From an uncultured beta proteobacterium (GTDB lineage Bacteria > Pseudomonadota > Gammaproteobacteria > Burkholderiales > Burkholderiaceae_C): a stretch of 64,000 bases of DNA. This document shows, in pieces, positions 19,611 to 29,318 of the stretch. The notes beneath the pieces are model-generated. The model saw only the letters and a program-made list of their open reading frames with translations. It ran no database searches and was not told the DNA's origin. How positions within the stretch are numbered: the first letter of the stretch is position 1; every line of letters starts with the position of its first letter. The stretch is taken from positions 1-64,000 of the forward strand of contig CAIQOO010000101.1 of assembly GCA_903873485.1 (NCBI GenBank), in the 5' to 3' direction. A program made the translations under genes and the position numbers.

Positions 19611-19679
19611 ATGAATTCGGTCACTTTTTTCTTTGGCTACTTTTGGTTCTCAGGCGCCTGCGGCGGTAGAGAGTTTTGA
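19611..19679 (+). promoter_or_regulatory. putative leader peptide ORF of a transcription attenuator (MNSVTFFFGYFWFSGACGGREF)
   Basis: 22-codon ORF with 6 Phe, 1 Tyr and 1 Trp, followed by a terminator and then DAHP synthase; no clear Shine-Dalgarno. Confidence 0.6.
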
Positions 19680-19710
19680 ACGTACCCAGATAAAACGTCC
19701 TGATTCCTCA

Positions 19711-19740
19711 AAAACCGCCGGCATCCCCGGCGGTTTTTTT
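19711..19740 (+). terminator. intrinsic terminator / attenuator upstream of DAHP synthase
   Basis: aaaaCCGCCGGcatcCCCGGCGGttttttt. Confidence 0.85.
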
Positions 19741-19778
19741 ATGTGTTTTTGATGCCCACCTGTTAAGGAAAAATTGCC

Positions 19779-20921
19779 ATGAATGCCAAAGCTGTCGTAG
19801 TGACCGCCCATGAAGCCTGGACCAGCTCTTTGAATGCCAACGCCACCGACCGCACCGGCGAGACCGACAACGAACGTATCAAGGACATCACCGTGTTACC
19901 CCCACCCGAGCATTTGATCCGGTTTTTCCCGATTCATGGCACGCCGGTCGAAAAGATGATCAGCGCCACCCGGCGCAACATCCATGCCATCATGACGGCC
20001 AAGGATGACCGCCTGCTGGTGATCATCGGTCCCTGTTCGATTCATGACCCGGCAGCGGCCATGGACTACGCCCGCAGGCTCTTGGCCGAGCGCGAAAAAT
20101 ATGCCGATTCGCTGGAGATCGTCATGCGCGTCTATTTTGAGAAACCGCGCACCACGGTGGGCTGGAAAGGGCTGATCAACGACCCCTACCTCGACGAGAG
20201 TTTCCGCATTGACGAGGGCCTGCGCATGGCACGCCAGTTGCTGATCGAGATCAACCGGCTTGGCCTGCCCGCCGGCAGCGAGTTTCTGGACGTGATTTCG
20301 CCGCAATACCTGGGCGACCTGATTTCCTGGGGGGCAATTGGCGCACGCACCACCGAAAGCCAGGTGCACCGGGAACTGGCCTCAGGGCTGTCGGCGCCGA
20401 TTGGCTTCAAGAACGGCACCGACGGCAACATCAAAATTGCCACCGATGCAATCCAGGCAGCGGCTGGTGGCCACCACTTTTTGTCGGTGCACAAAAATGG
20501 CCAAGTGGCGATTGTGCAGACCAAGGGCAACAAGGACTGCCACCTGATCTTGCGCGGCGGCAAAGTGCCCAACTATGACGCAGCCAGCGTTGCCGCCGCC
20601 TGTGCCGAGCTGGCCAAGTCGAAACTTCAGTCCACCCTGATGGTCGATTGCAGCCACGCCAACAGCAGCAAGCAGCATGAAAAGCAACTGGATGTGGCGC
20701 GCAACATTGCGGCCCAAATATCCGGAGGCTCCAGACAGGTGTTTGGCGTGATGGTCGAAAGTCATTTGAATCCCGGCGCACAAAAGTTCACGCCCGGCAA
20801 GGACAAGACCGACCGGCTGACCTATGGCCAAAGCATCACCGATGCCTGTCTGGGTTGGGAGCAGTCGCTGCAGGCACTGGAGGTGTTGTCGCAAGCGGTG
20901 CTGACGCGCCGGGCCGGATAA
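19779..20921 (+). CDS. aroG: class I 3-deoxy-7-phosphoheptulonate (DAHP) synthase
   Basis: LLVIIGPCSIHDPAAAMDYARRL; GNKDCHLILRGGKVPNYD; DCSHANSSKQHEKQ; isozyme type (aroF/G/H) not resolved. Confidence 0.95.
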   Translation: MNAKAVVVTAHEAWTSSLNANATDRTGETDNERIKDITVLPPPEHLIRFFPIHGTPVEKMISATRRNIHAIMTAKDDRLLVIIGPCSIHDPAAAMDYARRLLAEREKYADSLEIVMRVYFEKPRTTVGWKGLINDPYLDESFRIDEGLRMARQLLIEINRLGLPAGSEFLDVISPQYLGDLISWGAIGARTTESQVHRELASGLSAPIGFKNGTDGNIKIATDAIQAAAGGHHFLSVHKNGQVAIVQTKGNKDCHLILRGGKVPNYDAASVAAACAELAKSKLQSTLMVDCSHANSSKQHEKQLDVARNIAAQISGGSRQVFGVMVESHLNPGAQKFTPGKDKTDRLTYGQSITDACLGWEQSLQALEVLSQAVLTRRAG

Positions 20922-20980
20922 AGTTGGAACTCGCCGCAGCGCATTCGGGGCATCCCGGAACTATCCAGAAATTTATAACA

Positions 20981-21033
20981 AATTGGCCTCTAACCCTTTC
21001 TGGTATTGCGCTAACAGCTATTTATTTTGTAGT
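20981..21033. repeat. copy of interspersed ~50 bp repeat family
   Basis: ttggcctctaaccctttctggtattgcgctaacagctatttattttgtagt; similar to the copy at 22661-22710. Confidence 0.75.
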
Positions 21034-21053
21034 AATTTTGAGTAATCAACCCG

Positions 21054-21629
21054 ATGTCTGACCCTGTCCTGAACGCCGCCACACCCAGCCAGAGCAAGCT
21101 GGAACTGCTGCGCCTGCATTTTCCGCAAGCTGTCGAGACTGATGCTGATGGCCGCATCCGCATCAACGCCGCTGCCCTGCAAATGGCAATTGACCCCGGC
21201 AACCTGGCGGGCATTCATGTGAAAGAAGACGGCTACGAGCTGCGCTGTGTCGGCAAGCGCGAGGCTTACCACAGCGCCTTTGTGCCAGTGCAAAAAATCT
21301 TGACCCCGCTGCCTGCCGAGAGCAAACACTGGGACAGCACCGGCAACCTGCTGCTGTCCGAAGGCCTGCCACTCACCACCGTGCTGCACCCCGTCAAAGA
21401 CCAGCGCCTCTACCTTGCCGCCGACGTGCTGCTGATCGTGCAAGCCGTGCCGCTGGACGAACTGATCGACACCCTGCACACCCTGCACACCCTGCAAGCT
21501 GCTGGTACACCGGAGCTGCACCTCACCGTTTATGCACCGTGGATTGCCAACAACAACTTCATGCTCGGCATCAAAACCGTGGCCGAGTCGCTGGGCTATT
21601 CGCCTGACAAGCTGCGGCTGCGCGGCTAA
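21054..21629 (+). CDS. hypothetical protein; N-terminal half resembles the N-terminus of type III-like site-specific DNA methyltransferases (Mod)
   Basis: SQSKLELLRLHFPQAVETDADGRIRIN...NLLLSEGLPLTTVL; lacks methyltransferase catalytic motifs; likely truncated remnant. Confidence 0.4.
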   Translation: MSDPVLNAATPSQSKLELLRLHFPQAVETDADGRIRINAAALQMAIDPGNLAGIHVKEDGYELRCVGKREAYHSAFVPVQKILTPLPAESKHWDSTGNLLLSEGLPLTTVLHPVKDQRLYLAADVLLIVQAVPLDELIDTLHTLHTLQAAGTPELHLTVYAPWIANNNFMLGIKTVAESLGYSPDKLRLRG

Positions 21630-21657
21630 GGCACAACGACTTGAAAGGGACGAAACC

Positions 21658-22622
21658 ATGAACGCTGACCTGCTCAATCGGATTCGACTCGGCGAAGACT
21701 CTTACCTCGAACTCAAGCAACTGATCTGGCGTGGCGTGGGAAAAATCAACGAACCCCACCCCGACGCTATTGGCACCGTGTCGGTCACGCCCGGCGCACG
21801 ATGAGCACCGACTATCTGGCGCGGCTTTTTCAGCAGCGCAGCCAGGCCCGACTGATCCGGTTTGAAGAGCAGCCGGTGACCCAGGCCCCTGATTTCAAGA
21901 GCCTGCCATGGCGCATGCTCAAATCGTTCCTGCACGACGACCAGGGCGATGAAGCCACCCAGTTCAAACGCCTGCACTTGCTCACCGAGGTCGATGACCG
22001 ACCGGTTTTGACGGTCGCCGGAGTGTTGCTCTGCACAGAAAACCCGTCCGAATGGATTCGTGGTGCCAGCATTTTGGCGGTGGCCTACCGTGGCCTGCGC
22101 AATGACCCGGCAGACCAGCTCGATGCCAAGGAATTCAATGGCCCGATCACCGACCAAATCTGGGATGCTTTTGGTTTTGTCATGCGCCACATGCTGGTGC
22201 CTGCGACAAAAAACCTGGGGCGTATCGACTACCCGCAATACAGCCGCCGCGCCGTGTTTGAAGCCATCGTCAATGCTGTGGCGCACCGCGATTATTCGAT
22301 CCATGGCGCACGCATCCGCTTGTTCATGTTTGCCGACCGGCTGAAGCTGTGCGTGCCGGGGGCGCTGGCCAATTCGATGTCGATTGACACCATGACCCAG
22401 ATGTCGCTGCCACGCAATGACGTGCTGTGCAGCTTGCTGTCGCGCCTGCCGATGAAAGAATTCGACCTGGACCGCCAGTATGTGATGGACCGGCGCGGGG
22501 CCAGTGTTGAGGTCATTTTGAGCGAGAGCGAAAAACTCTCTGGCCGGGTGCCCGTCTATCGACTGATTGCCGACTTGGAGCTGCAACTGACGATTTACGC
22601 CGCCCCTTCGCCCCACGACTGA
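21658..22622 (+). pseudogene. disrupted AlbA_2/RecG-like ATP-binding transcriptional regulator-type gene
   Basis: N-terminal LGEDSYLELKQLIWRGVGKINEPHPDA is in one frame (21658-21804); the continuation YWHRVGHARRTMSTDYLARLFQQRSQARLIRFEEQPV... is in a second frame; most of the AlbA_2 core is missing. Confidence 0.65.
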
Positions 22623-22660
22623 TTCACCCCATGAAAGAATGTGCCAGTTTACAAGCTTTT

Positions 22661-22710
22661 TTGGCCTCCAGCCCTTATGCCGCAAGCGCAAAAAGCTATT
22701 TATTTGATAG
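22661..22710. repeat. copy of interspersed ~50 bp repeat family, overlapping the 3' end of mpl
   Basis: ttggcctccagcccttatgccgcaagcgcaaaaagctatttatttgatag. Confidence 0.75.
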
Positions 22711-24096
22711 TGACTCGAGCAGCTTGGCGTGGACTCCGCCAAAGCCGCCATTGCTCATGCAGACGATATGGTCACCGGCCTGGGCCACCAGGCAGACCTG
22801 CTTGACCAGCGTGTCGATGCTGTCAGCCACCCGCACCTTGCTGCCCATTGGGGCGAGTGCGTCGGCGGCATCCCAGCCCAGGCCAGCGCTGTGGCAAAAG
22901 GCCAGGTCGGCTGAGACCAGGCTCCAGGGCAGCAGCGCCTTCATGCTGCCGAGTTTCATGGTGTTGGAGCGCGGCTCGAACACCGCCAGAATGCGCTCGC
23001 CGGGCTGCAGGGTGGCGCGCAGGCCGTCGAGCGTGGTGCGAATGGCCGTGGGGTGGTGGGCAAAGTCGTCATAGACCGTGATCTGGCCGGTGCCGGTAGT
23101 GATGCTGCCGCGCAGTTCCATGCGTCGCTTGACGTTCTCGAAACTGCCCAGCGCCTTTGCAGCCACAGCAGGCGATACGCCGACATGCTCGGCGGCGGCA
23201 ATGGCTGCCAGCGCGTTGAGCTGGTTGTGCGTACCGGTCAAGGACCAGGTGACGTGGCCAGCCAGCCGGCCTTGTTGCAGCACATCAAAGTCATGGGCCG
23301 GGCCGGCGGCAGTGAAATCACTGACCGCCGCGCCAAAACTGCGCACCTCGCTCCAGCAGCCCAGATGCAGCACCCGCGCCAGGCTTTCTTCGAGTCCGTT
23401 GACCACGATCCGCCCGCTGCCATGGACGCCGCTGCCGGGAACCGTGCGCACCAGGTGGTGAAACTGGCGCTCGATGGCCGCCAGGTCGTCAAAAATGTCG
23501 GCATGGTCGAATTCGAGGTTGTTCAGCACGGCAGTGCGGGGCCGGTAATGGACAAACTTGCTGCGCTTGTCAAAAAATGCCGTGTCGTACTCGTCGGCCT
23601 CAATGACAAAGGTTTTTTGCGCGCCCAGCCGGGCCGACACGCCAAAGTTCAGCGGCACGCCGCCGACCAGAAAGCCGGGCTGCAACCCGGCGCATTCCAG
23701 AATCCAGCTTGTCATGGCGGTGGTGGTGGTTTTGCCATGGGTGCCGGCAATGGCGATCACATGGCGGCCCTGCAAAATGTGTTCAGACAGCCACTGCGGC
23801 CCGCTGGTGTAAGGCAGTCCGGCATCCAAAATGGCTTCCATCAGCGGGAATTTCGGACTGCCATCGGCCAACTGGGCGCGGCTAACCACGTTGCCAACGA
23901 CAAACATGTCGGGCTGGAGTGCCCGTTGATCGGCAGCAAAACCTTCGATCAGGTCAATGCCCAGGGCGCGAAGCTGGTCGCTCATGGGCGGATAGACGCC
24001 CGCGTCGCAGCCGGTGACCTGGTGACCGGCCTCGCGTGCCAACGCTGCCAGACCGCCCATAAAGGTGCCGCAAATGCCAAGAATGTGTAAGTGCAT
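22696..24096 (-). CDS. mpl: UDP-N-acetylmuramate:L-alanyl-gamma-D-glutamyl-meso-diaminopimelate ligase
   Basis: MHLHILGICGTFMGGLAALAREAGHQVTGCDAGVYPPMSDQL; GTHGKTTTTAM. Confidence 0.97.
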   Translation of the reverse strand: MHLHILGICGTFMGGLAALAREAGHQVTGCDAGVYPPMSDQLRALGIDLIEGFAADQRALQPDMFVVGNVVSRAQLADGSPKFPLMEAILDAGLPYTSGPQWLSEHILQGRHVIAIAGTHGKTTTTAMTSWILECAGLQPGFLVGGVPLNFGVSARLGAQKTFVIEADEYDTAFFDKRSKFVHYRPRTAVLNNLEFDHADIFDDLAAIERQFHHLVRTVPGSGVHGSGRIVVNGLEESLARVLHLGCWSEVRSFGAAVSDFTAAGPAHDFDVLQQGRLAGHVTWSLTGTHNQLNALAAIAAAEHVGVSPAVAAKALGSFENVKRRMELRGSITTGTGQITVYDDFAHHPTAIRTTLDGLRATLQPGERILAVFEPRSNTMKLGSMKALLPWSLVSADLAFCHSAGLGWDAADALAPMGSKVRVADSIDTLVKQVCLVAQAGDHIVCMSNGGFGGVHAKLLESLSNK

Positions 24097-24185
24097 GGCT
24101 GGATTTTAGGGTGGCTGCCGATTTCCACTGGTGCATGCCCGCAAGTCAGACCAAGCCGGCAAAATGCGGGCAAAATCGCCAGATC

Positions 24186-24779
24186 ATGTTTGAGATCAAA
24201 TCTGAAATTGCGGCGCTTGCAGCCCGCCTGGTGGTGCAAGAGGGGCTGGAGTACGGCCCGGCCAAGCGGCGTGCGGCCAGGGCGCTCGGCGCACATAACC
24301 GCAAGCCCTTGCCTGGCAATGACGAACTTGAGGACGCAGTGTGGGACTACATTGCGATTTTTTGTGCAGAATCCCAGCCGGTCGATCTGCTGGCACTGCG
24401 CCAGTTGGCGCTGGTCTGGATGGAGCGACTGGCTGTTTTTCGGCCCTATTTAAGTGGTGCCGTCTGGCATGGAACGGCTACCCGCCTGTCGGATATTTAC
24501 CTGCAATTGTTTTGTGATGATTGCAAGTCTGCCGAACTGGCACTGATCGACAAGCGCGTCAACTACCTGGCGCGCAGTGTCACGGGGCTTCATGGCGAGA
24601 CCGTGGAAACCTTGAGCATTCATGCGTTTTGTCCGGATTTGCAAGAAGAAATTGGGGTGCATTTGATGATTTATGACCTTGACGATGTGCGTGGCGCGCT
24701 AAAGCCAGACTCGCGCGGTCGCCCGCCGCGCGGTGACGCCCAGGCCTTGCGCCGTTTGTTGGCGGCGGTGCTGTCTTGA
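24186..24779 (+). CDS. conserved hypothetical protein
   Basis: MFEIKSEIAALAARLVVQEGLEYGPAKRRAARALG...; 198 aa, conserved-looking, divergent from mpl. Confidence 0.75.
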   Translation: MFEIKSEIAALAARLVVQEGLEYGPAKRRAARALGAHNRKPLPGNDELEDAVWDYIAIFCAESQPVDLLALRQLALVWMERLAVFRPYLSGAVWHGTATRLSDIYLQLFCDDCKSAELALIDKRVNYLARSVTGLHGETVETLSIHAFCPDLQEEIGVHLMIYDLDDVRGALKPDSRGRPPRGDAQALRRLLAAVLS

Positions 24780-25327
24780 GTGCCCGGCAGGCGGGTAGGT
24801 CGCGCCGGGGCTGGCTGGCGCTAGCCGGCGGCGTTGCACTGGCAGCGGTAGGCGCGGGTCTGGCCTGGCGCAAATCAAGTCAACAATCAAGAGAACTTTC
24901 CGCAGTGGAAGCCGCACTGTGGCGGCAGACTTTTAGCCAAGTCGATGGACAGATTCTGAACATGGCCGGGTTCATGGGTCGCCCGCTGGTGCTGAACTTC
25001 TGGGCCACCTGGTGTCCGCCTTGTGTCGAAGAACTACCTTTGTTGAACGCTTTTTTTCTGAAGAACAGAGCCAAAGATTGGCAAGTTCTGGGTTTGGCGG
25101 TCGATCAGGCCATGCCGGTGAAGCGTTTTCTGGAGCGTTCGCCACTGTCTTTTCCGGTGGCTCTGGCTGGTTTTCCGGGGGTTGAATTGAGCCGGTCACT
25201 TGGCAATTTGACCGGGGCGCTGCCGTTCAGCGTGGTGCTTGGTGCCGGTGGCGCTGTGCAGCACCGTAAAATGGGCAAGGTCACCCCTGCCGATCTGGAT
25301 GCCTGGATCGGTCTGCGGGGTTCATGA
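24776..25327 (+). CDS. TlpA-family thioredoxin-like protein
   Basis: GRPLVLNFWATWCPPCVEELPLLNAFF (WCPPC redox motif) with N-terminal membrane anchor. Confidence 0.92.
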   Translation: MSARQAGRSRRGWLALAGGVALAAVGAGLAWRKSSQQSRELSAVEAALWRQTFSQVDGQILNMAGFMGRPLVLNFWATWCPPCVEELPLLNAFFLKNRAKDWQVLGLAVDQAMPVKRFLERSPLSFPVALAGFPGVELSRSLGNLTGALPFSVVLGAGGAVQHRKMGKVTPADLDAWIGLRGS

Positions 25328-25449
25328 CGGCGTTTGTGTTGCGCCAAAAAAATACATTTCTGGCTTTTATTTTTCGCGTTTTCTATATCACTTTACCAAC
25401 ACGCAAGCCCAAGCTGGCTTGACTTCCCCCTTTGTTCGCTGGAGACCAC

Positions 25450-25902
25450 ATGGACCTTAGAAAACTCAAAACCCTGATTGACCTGGTGTCAGAGTCGAAT
25501 GTCTCGGAGCTTGAAATTACCGAAGCCGAGGGCAAGGTGCGCATTGTCAAGGGCAGTGGCATGATGGCTCCACAATATGTGCAGACCCATGTTCCTGTGC
25601 AGACCATGCCGGCAGCCATGGCACCGCTTGCCAGCGAGCTTGCGGCACCAGCCGTGGTGGCTGAAACCGGCCACATCACCAAGTCGCCCATGGTGGGCAC
25701 GTTTTACCGGTCAGCGTCCCCGGATGCCAAGGCTTTTGTGGAACTGGGTGATGCTGTCAAGGAGGGCGACACCATTTGCATCATTGAGGCGATGAAAATC
25801 CTCAATGAGATTGAGGCTGACAAAACCGGCACCATCAAACGCATCCTGGCCGAAAACGGCCAGGCGGTGGAATACGGCCAGCCCCTGTTCATCATTGAAT
25901 GA
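25450..25902 (+). CDS. accB: acetyl-CoA carboxylase biotin carboxyl carrier protein
   Basis: biotinylation motif [15 protein letters not shown]. Confidence 0.97.
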   Translation: MDLRKLKTLIDLVSESNVSELEITEAEGKVRIVKGSGMMAPQYVQTHVPVQTMPAAMAPLASELAAPAVVAETGHITKSPMVGTFYRSASPDAKAFVELGDAVKEGDTICIIEAMKILNEIEADKTGTIKRILAENGQAVEYGQPLFIIE

Positions 25903-25917
25903 TGTCAGGCATTACCC

Positions 25918-27267
25918 ATGTTTAAAAAAATCCTGGTGGCCAACCGTGGCGAGATCGCCTTGCGGATTCAGCGGGCCTGCCGTGAACTCGGCATCAAGGC
26001 GGTGATGGTCTATTCAGAAGCTGATCGCGAGGCCAAGTACATCAAGCTGGCCGATGAGGCGGTTTGCATTGGCCCGGCGGCATCAAGCCTGAGCTATCTG
26101 AATATGCCCGCCATTATTTCGGCTGCTGAAGTCACCGATGCCGAGGCGATTCACCCAGGCTATGGTTTTTTGAGCGAAAACGCCGATTTTGCCGAGCGGG
26201 TGGAACGCAGTGGTTTTCAGTTTATTGGCCCGACACCTGAGTCGATACGCCTGATGGGTGACAAGGTGTCGGCCAAACAGGCGATGATCAAAGCCGGGGT
26301 GCCTTGTGTGCCAGGCTCTGAGGGTGAGTTGCCCGACGACCCGGTGCAGATCAAGCGCCTTGCCAAGAGCATTGGGTATCCGGTGATCATCAAGGCGACC
26401 GGCGGCGGCGGCGGGCGTGGCATGCGGGTGGTGCATACCGAGGCGGCGCTGATCAACGCCGTGACCATGACCAAGAATGAAGCCTCAATCGCCTTTGGCA
26501 ACCCGGCGGTCTATCTGGAGAAGTTTCTGCAAAATCCGCGCCACATCGAAATCCAGATTCTGGCCGACAAGTACAAGAATGCCGTTTATTTGGGTGAGCG
26601 TGACTGCTCGATGCAGCGGCGGCACCAGAAAATCATTGAGGAAGCGCCAGCACCGGGCATTCTCCGCAAGATCATTGAACGGGTGGGTGACCGTTGTGTT
26701 GCGGCCTGCAAAAAAATTGGTTACCGGGGTGCCGGCACCTTTGAGTTTTTGTTTGAAGACGGCGAGTTTTACTTTATCGAGATGAATACTCGGGTTCAGG
26801 TGGAGCATCCGGTCACTGAAATGACCACCGGCATTGACATTGTCAAAACCCAGATCATGGTGGCAGCCGGCGAGCGCTTGCCGTTCACCCAGCGGCAAAT
26901 CCAGATTCGCGGCCATGCCATTGAATGCCGCCTGAATGCCGAAGATTCGTACAAATTCATCCCGTCAGCCGGGCGCATCACCATGTGGCACCCGCCGGGC
27001 GGTCCCGGGGTGCGGGTGGACTCCCATGCCTATACCAATTATTATGTGCCGCCCAACTATGACTCGATGATTGGCAAGATCATTGTGCATGGAGATACCC
27101 GGGAGCAGGCGCTGGCGCGCATGCGCACGGCGCTTGGCGAGACGGTGGTGGAAGGCATCAATACCAATATTGCCTTGCATCGGGACCTGATGATCGATGC
27201 CAAATTCATGTCCGGGGGCACCAACATTCATTACCTGGAAGGCTGGCTGGCCGACCGCGCCCGCTAA
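25918..27267 (+). CDS. accC: acetyl-CoA carboxylase biotin carboxylase subunit
   Basis: [42 protein letters not shown]. Confidence 0.98.
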   Translation: MFKKILVANRGEIALRIQRACRELGIKAVMVYSEADREAKYIKLADEAVCIGPAASSLSYLNMPAIISAAEVTDAEAIHPGYGFLSENADFAERVERSGFQFIGPTPESIRLMGDKVSAKQAMIKAGVPCVPGSEGELPDDPVQIKRLAKSIGYPVIIKATGGGGGRGMRVVHTEAALINAVTMTKNEASIAFGNPAVYLEKFLQNPRHIEIQILADKYKNAVYLGERDCSMQRRHQKIIEEAPAPGILRKIIERVGDRCVAACKKIGYRGAGTFEFLFEDGEFYFIEMNTRVQVEHPVTEMTTGIDIVKTQIMVAAGERLPFTQRQIQIRGHAIECRLNAEDSYKFIPSAGRITMWHPPGGPGVRVDSHAYTNYYVPPNYDSMIGKIIVHGDTREQALARMRTALGETVVEGINTNIALHRDLMIDAKFMSGGTNIHYLEGWLADRAR

Positions 27268-27280
27268 AGCCGGTTTCACC

Positions 27281-28174
27281 ATGTTTGAACTGCGCCTGAT
27301 GTGCCCGGAACACCGGGTTGAGCCGGTGAGCGATGCACTCGACGCGCTCGATGCCCTGAGTGTCAGTGTCGAGGATGCCGATGCGCAAACCGATGCCGAG
27401 CAAGCCTTGTTTGGCGAGCCGGGCATGCCGGCACCCAAAGAAGGCTGGCAGCGATCCAGGGTGCTGGCGTTGTTTGCCGGGCGTGAGGCGGCCCAAACCG
27501 CTCTGCAACTGTTGCAGTTGCAAGATTTTTTTGTCGGTTGCGAAGTTTTAGGCATCCATGATGTACCCGAGCAGGATTGGGTTCGGCTGACGCAGTCGCA
27601 GTTTGCGCCAGTCGATATCACGCCAGATTTCTGGATTGTGCCGACCTGGCACGAACCACCCGGGCAAGCGCGGGTGGTGATTCGTCTTGACCCCGGCCTC
27701 GCCTTTGGCACCGGTACTCACCCAACCACCCGCATGTGCCTGCGCTGGATCGCCCGGCAGGGCAGCCTGGCGGGCACTGGCATGGGGCGGGTGCTCGATT
27801 ACGGTTGTGGTTCGGGTATTTTGGCGATTGCCGCGGCGAAATTTGGCGCGACAGTCGTTGAGGCGGTTGACATCGACGCGTCGGCCATCACCTCGGCGGT
27901 GTTGAATGCCCAAGCCAATCAGGTGGTGCTGCAGGTCGGCTTGCCTGATGTTGCCAGCGGTGTTTACCAGGTGGTGCTGGCCAATATTCTGGCAAGTCCC
28001 CTGAAAGTGCTGGCACCGTTGCTTTGGTCCCATGTGGCACCTGATGGTTTCTTGGTGTTGGCAGGCATTTTGGAGCGTCAAGCGGACGAACTCAAGACCG
28101 CTTATGCGCCGCACTGTCGCTTGAATGTGTCTGACAGTGAAGACGGATGGATCTTGATGACCGCCCAGCGCTGA
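27281..28174 (+). CDS. prmA: ribosomal protein L11 methyltransferase
   Basis: LDPGLAFGTGTHPTTRMCLRWI; VLDYGCGSGILAIAAAKFGA. Confidence 0.96.
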   Translation: MFELRLMCPEHRVEPVSDALDALDALSVSVEDADAQTDAEQALFGEPGMPAPKEGWQRSRVLALFAGREAAQTALQLLQLQDFFVGCEVLGIHDVPEQDWVRLTQSQFAPVDITPDFWIVPTWHEPPGQARVVIRLDPGLAFGTGTHPTTRMCLRWIARQGSLAGTGMGRVLDYGCGSGILAIAAAKFGATVVEAVDIDASAITSAVLNAQANQVVLQVGLPDVASGVYQVVLANILASPLKVLAPLLWSHVAPDGFLVLAGILERQADELKTAYAPHCRLNVSDSEDGWILMTAQR

Positions 28175-28211
28175 CGGTAATCACCTTGCCGGTCGCCAAC
28201 ACGCAAATCCC

Positions 28212-29261
28212 ATGAGCCTTTTGACACGCTGTCCGGCCTGCGAAACGCTGTACAAGCTGGTGCCGGATCAGTTGCGGATTTCGCAGGGCTGGGTCAAATG
28301 TGGTCAGTGTGGCGAAATATTTGATGCATCACGGCATCTGATCCAGATGGCCCTGGCATCCGAGATGGTGCCGCCTGAACCGGTGCCCGCCGAGACGATC
28401 CCAACCCACGATCCTGCGCCTGCCGCAGACAATTCCGCGACGCATCAGCCTGCCGAACCTGAAAACACGCTGCAAAGCAGGCTTGCAGTAATGCCTGCAA
28501 CAGAAACAGTCAAGGCAGAAGAGCCAGAACCAGCAGTCCAGGTCGCGACTGGCCTTGATCAGTTTCCGCTGCCACAGTCCAATCCCGACGAGTTGCCCAT
28601 CTGTAGTGATGATGCTCCTGAAGCATCGGCCTTGATTGATCTGGCCGTCGAAAGCCGACCGCAGGAAGAGACGTCTGATCCGGTTGATTCATCCATCGCT
28701 GCCCCCATCAGTCCTGACGGACTCGCGTCAAAGGACCAGACCGTGACTTTCCTGGGTGGAGCGGATGAGCCATCGGTGTGGCGTACCCGGGTTGGTCGGC
28801 TGGCTTTGTCGCTGGTGGCAGTTTTATTGCTTGCTGCCTTGTTGGCTCAATGGCTTTACTGGGATCGTGACCGCCTGGCAGCAGCAAATCCGCAATGGAC
28901 GCCACTGTTGCAGCAGTTCTGCCAGCCCTTCAATTGCACGGTGCGTGCCTTGCAACGCATTGATGCGATTGCCATCGATGCTGCGGCCTTCAACAAATTG
29001 GGGCCAGACAACTACCGTTTGAGTTTTACCATCAAGAATCTGTCGGGTATGGTGCTCGCCATGCCAAGCGTGGAATTGACGCTGACCAATACGCAAGATC
29101 AGGTCATTGTTCGGCGCGTGTTTTCGCGGCAAGATTTGTCCATCACTTCGGATGACTTGCCGACCGGGCTGGAAGTGCCAGTTGCAGTGACAGTGCGTGT
29201 CAGCCCAGACGAGGCGATGCCACACATCGTGGGTTACCGATTGCTGGCTTTTTACCCTTGA
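28212..29261 (+). CDS. zinc-ribbon (MJ0042) / DUF3426 domain membrane protein
   Basis: TRCPACETLYKLVPDQLRISQGWVKCGQCGEIFDA plus TM segment and C-terminal domain. Confidence 0.88.
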   Translation: MSLLTRCPACETLYKLVPDQLRISQGWVKCGQCGEIFDASRHLIQMALASEMVPPEPVPAETIPTHDPAPAADNSATHQPAEPENTLQSRLAVMPATETVKAEEPEPAVQVATGLDQFPLPQSNPDELPICSDDAPEASALIDLAVESRPQEETSDPVDSSIAAPISPDGLASKDQTVTFLGGADEPSVWRTRVGRLALSLVAVLLLAALLAQWLYWDRDRLAAANPQWTPLLQQFCQPFNCTVRALQRIDAIAIDAAAFNKLGPDNYRLSFTIKNLSGMVLAMPSVELTLTNTQDQVIVRRVFSRQDLSITSDDLPTGLEVPVAVTVRVSPDEAMPHIVGYRLLAFYP

Positions 29262-29262
29262 C

Positions 29263-29300
29263 AAAAAAAGCCCAGTGCACACGGCAGTGGGCTTGCCGGG
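29263..29300 (-). terminator. intrinsic terminator for the minus-strand histone-like gene
   Basis: plus strand aaaaaaagcccagtgcacacggcagtgggctt: 10 bp stem with one mismatch, T-tract on the minus strand. Confidence 0.75.
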
Positions 29301-29318
29301 AGGTTTGGTGCGCAAGGC

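Noticed and set aside
25354-25400. ttctggcttttatttttcgcgttttctatatc upstream of accB as another repeat copy
   Set aside because: Spacing between the conserved blocks does not fit the repeat pattern; likely an AT-rich promoter region.
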